This document shows, in pieces, positions 60,001 through 64,000 of a stretch of 64,000 nt of DNA. The translations under genes and the position numbers were made by a program. How positions within the stretch are numbered: position 1 is the stretch's first letter; every line of letters starts with the position of its first letter. The notes beneath the pieces were generated by a model. The model saw only the letters and a list, made by a program, of their open reading frames with translations, searched no databases and had not been told where the DNA came from. Source of the DNA: Setaria digitata (lineage: Eukaryota > Nematoda > Chromadorea > Rhabditida > Setariidae); assembly GCA_003640385.1 (NCBI GenBank), contig RCAB01000021.1, positions 248,001 to 312,000 on the forward strand, in the 5' to 3' direction.

Positions 60001-62384
60001 GCTGCGGTAAAATTTGTCAGTGGTTTCACTATTGGCTCTGTGGTCAGCGCAAAAATCCAACCCATATGGGTACAGACAACAATTTCGTCGAAGTTTGGCG
60101 ATGATACTCGGCCACATTGAATGCCAACCACACTATCCTCGCATTGCTATACAGAAGAAAGAAAGTATTCGGAACTGGTTATTACATCTGTTAGAAACTG
60201 TGGAGAAGATTCCGGGATGAGACAGAAACCGATGGATAATGGAGTGGGGAAATTTATTCGATGGATTTAATTGATATAATTGAATTAATTCGTCTGATCA
60301 AATGATCCAATTGAAATGAACCTACTTAAATTACTTAATCAAATTGGATTCGTTTGGAGAAGGGACTTACATAACTTCTGCAAAACGTAGGACAATCACC
60401 GCCATCAACAGCATAAATTTCAATAAGACCATCTTCCTTACCGATCACAATATTTGGTACTGATCCAGTGGTGATCGGATAGCAATAAATACAACTTATT
60501 GCTAAATGAATTCTTTCCTTCCGTATAAATCGGTAATTTATTTCTGATAGCATAAGCTATTGTAAACTGTAGGAGCTAAAAACACACACATAAACAAAGT
60601 ATACCGCTTGTACTTTGTGTCGGGATTTCCCAGAGTAATGTCCCATTTTCTGGTGCCAAATCAATAAGTCCGAGATGACCATCTGTAGTACCATAGAGAA
60701 CTTTTTGCTTATTGAAACCTGTAATACTACCACATCTTATGTGTACTGTTGAAGCTTCGGTCAAATTTTATTTATTTGAATTTAAATTCATCTGAAGGAC
60801 TGCATTTATTTGTTTGGTAAGAAAACAAGTCTCAGAATTAGTTTATTTAAGAAGTCTATATTGTAATTAGATGAATTCAAAAGACTAGGAATTTTAATTA
60901 ATTCTCAACTTTACCTCCATCATTCATAAAAAGGTGTAGCACATTTGGTATGTCGCCCAAGCCTATTTCATAGCATAACTTGCTACCTTCAATCACCTAA
61001 AGTTTATCAAAAAATTTAATTTAGCCCTATTATTACTTATTCTTTCTAACGATTACAATCTACTTTGATGTCGCAGTACTTCTTTAGTAAATGATTACAC
61101 GATTTCAATTTAGATTAAACTTCGAATTAAAACTATAATTACAATTTTAATACTTTGATTTTTCCTGAAATACTCATAAACCTTAAAAAAAAAAAGAAAC
61201 ATCAAGTGAACAACATTGCTAAGTTTGCGAAGTTAAATACCTTAATAGTTTTATCCTTACAGGCAATAACAGGAGTTATTCCTCGACCAATCCATGAGCC
61301 CTCGACCACCGGTAAGCAAAGCACATCGTTAATTCGATCCGTACATAAGTAAGCCTAATTAGTAGTCAGAATGTTGATCTGGTATTTACTAATGCTTTTA
61401 TCTTTCTTATTCTATTTTTGATAAAGTTTAAACTTTTTGAATATAGGTTTTTTTTTTTTTTTTTTTTAAATCAAAATACATACATTGGCATCAATGCAAT
61501 CATGAAAGTGACTGAAATTTCGTTCGCCACATAAAAACATTTCAACACCATATATGTACCTGTACGAAACTTAAAAATTTTACTTATTTTTGAAAATTAC
61601 TTATGTCGTGCCAAAAGTTCACATGTTTTTTTTAAGGTTAGAAAAAAAAATGATAAAATAAATTTACTGGAAATCCGATAATCTTATAGAGAACTTACAT
61701 GCATGATATTGGCTCGGTCATATTAGAATCAAATGCGAGAAACTGCTTGCCCTTCTTCGTGTAACCTTTGACACGATTTTCATAAGCGCAAAAAATTTTA
61801 TCCTGCACCATGCCAAGTGCACCACCCAAACAAATACATACCACTTTTGGTCCAGGGGCTGTTTTGAAAATCACCTAAATATTAATACAAGCAACAACAT
61901 ATTTGCGTAAGTGCAGAAGCGATTAATATTAAAAGAGATTTTGTGGAAATTTGAAAGTAAAACTCATTACTGGTCTACAAGAGGCTTCTGATTCACAATA
62001 TTAGCAGCTCATTGTAGTTCGAGAGATCCTGTGCTCAACCTGTCCAAATCACGGTCCTTTAGAAAAGTGTAGTAGATGATAAAAAGTGAATAAGTTCAAA
62101 AATTATGCCTGTATTTCATCATCTTTTCTGCCGAAACATAAAATGACTCCATTATGACCACTGCAGACAATCTAAAATTCAGTTATGATTTCGTATTATT
62201 TTGAAAACCTCAGCAAAGAATTCTGAAAATTTCCTTTGAACAAAAGAGGAAAAAAATTGAACACCTTATCGAGGAATTTTGATTTCTTTTTTCTTGTACT
62301 TTGATTAAGTGGAATAATTCGCATAGACTTCTTGTTTGCTGTACCAATTTGCATATAATCAACTCTTGTCAAACTCAACTCCAT
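57056..62384 (-). CDS. BBS7: Bardet-Biedl syndrome 7 protein, BBSome subunit
   Basis: BBS7 is a beta-propeller subunit of the BBSome, which moves membrane proteins in cilia; the C. elegans counterpart is osm-12. Exons: 62384-62265, 62171-62109, 61874-61699, 61559-61484, 61354-61241, 60996-60915, 60718-60605, 60501-60371, 60146-59962, 59826-59631, 59423-59349, 59193-59056, 58939-58710, 58337-58228, 57855-57752, 57439-57295, 57168-57056. All phases close and the product is 723 aa (human 715). Colinear matches run the whole length: [54 protein letters not shown]-type [36 protein letters not shown], and the last helix [14 protein letters not shown] helical coil lies in the middle ([18 protein letters not shown]). 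Intron 2 uses a GC donor (CAG|gcataa). A cilium gene implies this animal has ciliated cells, in nematodes the sensory neurons. Confidence 0.96.
61447..61467. repeat. Poly-T tract in BBS7 intron 4
   Basis: A T run (plus strand) between exons 61559-61484 and 61354-61241. Confidence 0.8.
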
Positions 62385-62558
62385 AGTTTAATTAGCCGTA
62401 TTGTTTCCCCTTAAATTTCAGATTTCGATTTCCGATGTATTTTAAGGGAGTCAAAGAAGTTTCCTGATCGAGTGCATTAATAATGAAATAATACATCGAT
62501 TGTTTTCATCTGACTGTAAAACTTTTCATCAAGAGTGAAACTTTCTCCGTTAAATTAC

Positions 62559-62765
62559 TTACAACAATAGAATAAAGTATAGCAAAGCAGAGTAACAAGT
62601 ATAGCAAAGTAAAAGTTCAAGGGATTCATTAAGCGTTTCTTCTAGCTTGTTAAGCTTGACAATTGCGGTTGCATAGCAACGCTTCATCTTAAAATGGTTT
62701 GATATGTCCTGACAAATCTCGCCAGGCCTAATAAGGGACATTGAAATTTCGAATCTAGAAATCAC
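62559..62765 (-). CDS. Unidentified coding-like block upstream of BBS7
   Basis: A minus-strand frame preceded by a TTTCTAG acceptor-like site reads FEISMSLIRPGEICQDISNH, then MKRCYATAIVKLNKLEETLN and ESLELLL. The composition is less AT-driven than the surroundings and its second half would form an amphipathic helix. It could be the last exon of a gene that continues beyond the window, an alternative 5' exon of BBS7, or chance. I do not recognise the family. Confidence 0.3.
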   Translation of the reverse strand: MISRFEISMSLIRPGEICQDISNHFKMKRCYATAIVKLNKLEETLNESLELLLCYTCYSALLYFILLL

Positions 62766-62789
62766 AAGTTTAGGTCTCTAAAAAAAGTA

Positions 62790-64000
62790 ATTACTGAAGA
62801 TTGAACTGTGATAACGTGTTCAACTTGCAGAATTTGGAAGTACAACGAATTTGATGCATTTAAAGATTTCTGCATGAGGCATCAGTATGAAACCGGAAAC
62901 CGGAAATAAAAATATATAAATACAAACCTCCATTCGTGTTGTTTTCCGGTTTTTTGGAGGATACAAACTCAAACATGATGCTAGCATGCTTTGTTTATTG
63001 TTACTTTATGTCTACATTTTAATTTATAAGTTTATTATTATGAGTCTTACATTTTGCAATTGCTTAAAAACTTGCAAAATTATCCAATTCTAAGATCAGT
63101 CTTTAAATATTTTTAAATACGGTGGCGAAGACCATTCCTATTAGCCTCAAGCGACCAAAAATATTACTCATTTTTAATTGACAGTTTCTTTATTGTGTTG
63201 TTGTTACTGTCGAAGTTTTGAAAATCATGAAAAATGAGCAATGAAAAGTGTCAAGTGAAGTTGATAAGGACAATTATCAGAATAGACACATTCGAAATAA
63301 ACAGCCAAGCGAAAAGTTATATTTGAAAGCTCATCGTCCGTCAAATTCTTCTGGAATTTTGCTATTTCCATAGTCACTGATATTTAGTTGAGCTGTTTGT
63401 TGTTCATACTTCACTACTGCTACTACTTCTTCTGACCAACTGAGAGTGATTGGCTGATGTGATCACATTCTTCTCACTAAAGTGTTCACTTTTCAAATTG
63501 TCAGAATGATAACTTTTATGCTTCCTTCTTCCTATGAAATCTTCACTTTATAGGTAATGAAGCTCCTTTTTTCTTGTTTTCCCTAGAAAATTGCACTTTT
63601 CTCTCGTTTAATATTATCCGCATTAATTGTAGTTTCATTTCATCATTCATGATATTCCTTTCCTTAATCATAATTCCCATTAATCGTAATATTTCTCGAA
63701 TTAACCATAATTTCCTACATTAATGGTTTCCTTACTTCATCCCTATCACCAACAATGTTAATTATACTTGGTTTCACAATAATTTACTGTGCAAATTAAG
63801 GACTAGACAATTTACGATTTGAAACTGGAGAACAAGCAGAACAACTTGCGGCTCAAATTCCGCGATAAGCTGATGCTGGCCATAAGCTCTCCTGAAATTT
63901 TAAACTAAAAATATATGATTTAAAAAAATAAATAATGACTAAGGGATCTGTAAAAGTGATCTAGGAATGCCTGATACGTAATTGACATAATAATGAAGAA
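62790..64000. other. Right flank, no gene recognised
   Basis: AT-rich, no open frame with a recognisable product. It may be intron or intergenic sequence of the next gene. Confidence 0.5.

Noticed and set aside
1..64000. tRNA, rRNA, snRNA and SL RNA genes
   Set aside because: I looked by eye for B-box-type GGTTCGAATCC sequences and the SL1 core and saw none with a supporting cloverleaf or Sm site; a covariance-model scan would be needed to exclude them.
1..64000. Retroelement or DNA transposon coding regions
   Set aside because: No reverse transcriptase, integrase or transposase motif was recognised in any open frame.

Overview
This is eukaryotic, AT-rich, intron-rich DNA, most probably from a nematode. 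It may be a parasitic clade III species, but that finer placement is inference. The grounds are many short exons with the tight nematode acceptor consensus (TTTCAG, TTTTAG), an acceptor-like site a few bases before several start codons (as expected for spliced-leader trans-splicing), and a gene set whose best-known worm counterparts are sup-26, aldolase, sop-3/MED1, hlh-11 and osm-12/BBS7. There are no bacterial features. All gene models below were spliced by hand from the sequence; exon phases were checked, and identities come from recalled family sequences, not from a search.

Layout: (1) 2.1-3.9 kb, minus: MITD1-like gene, C-terminal domain clear, N-terminal half unresolved. (2) 5.29-6.09 kb, plus: LAMTOR5, complete in 3 exons. 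(3) 6.1-9.6 kb: no recognisable gene, with a CA microsatellite. (4) 9.6-13.7 kb, minus: SUP-26/RBMS-type double-RRM RNA-binding protein. (5) 13.8-27.9 kb: about 14 kb with no recognisable gene, holding low-complexity tracts, a strong CACGTG palindrome and a possible mini-gene. (6) 27.9-30.6 kb, minus: class I fructose-bisphosphate aldolase, 8 exons, 363 aa. (7) 30.7-35.2 kb: no gene seen. (8) 35.2-45.3 kb, minus: Mediator subunit MED1, about 22 exons, about 1,390 aa. (9) 45.99-49.17 kb, plus: UBXN4/erasin, 10 exons, 464 aa, head-to-head with MED1. (10) 50.4-55.5 kb, plus: AP-4-type bHLH factor (TFAP4/hlh-11), 5 exons. (11) 57.06-62.38 kb, minus: BBS7, 17 exons, 723 aa, tail-to-tail with TFAP4. 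(12) 62.4-64 kb: one unidentified coding-like block.

The neighbours do not form a pathway. They are housekeeping or regulatory genes of separate systems: ESCRT-linked abscission, the Ragulator lysosomal scaffold, post-transcriptional control, glycolysis, Mediator transcription, ER-associated degradation, bHLH transcription and ciliary BBSome trafficking. I found no convincing undescribed system. The most useful points for a second look are three single-N assembly joins flanked by duplicated sequence, two GC-AG introns, an in-frame stop in a Q/N/Y-rich 5' exon of the sup-26 gene, two LxxLL boxes in MED1, the missing MIT domain of MITD1, the E-box palindrome at 24.65 kb and an unidentified coding-like block before BBS7.
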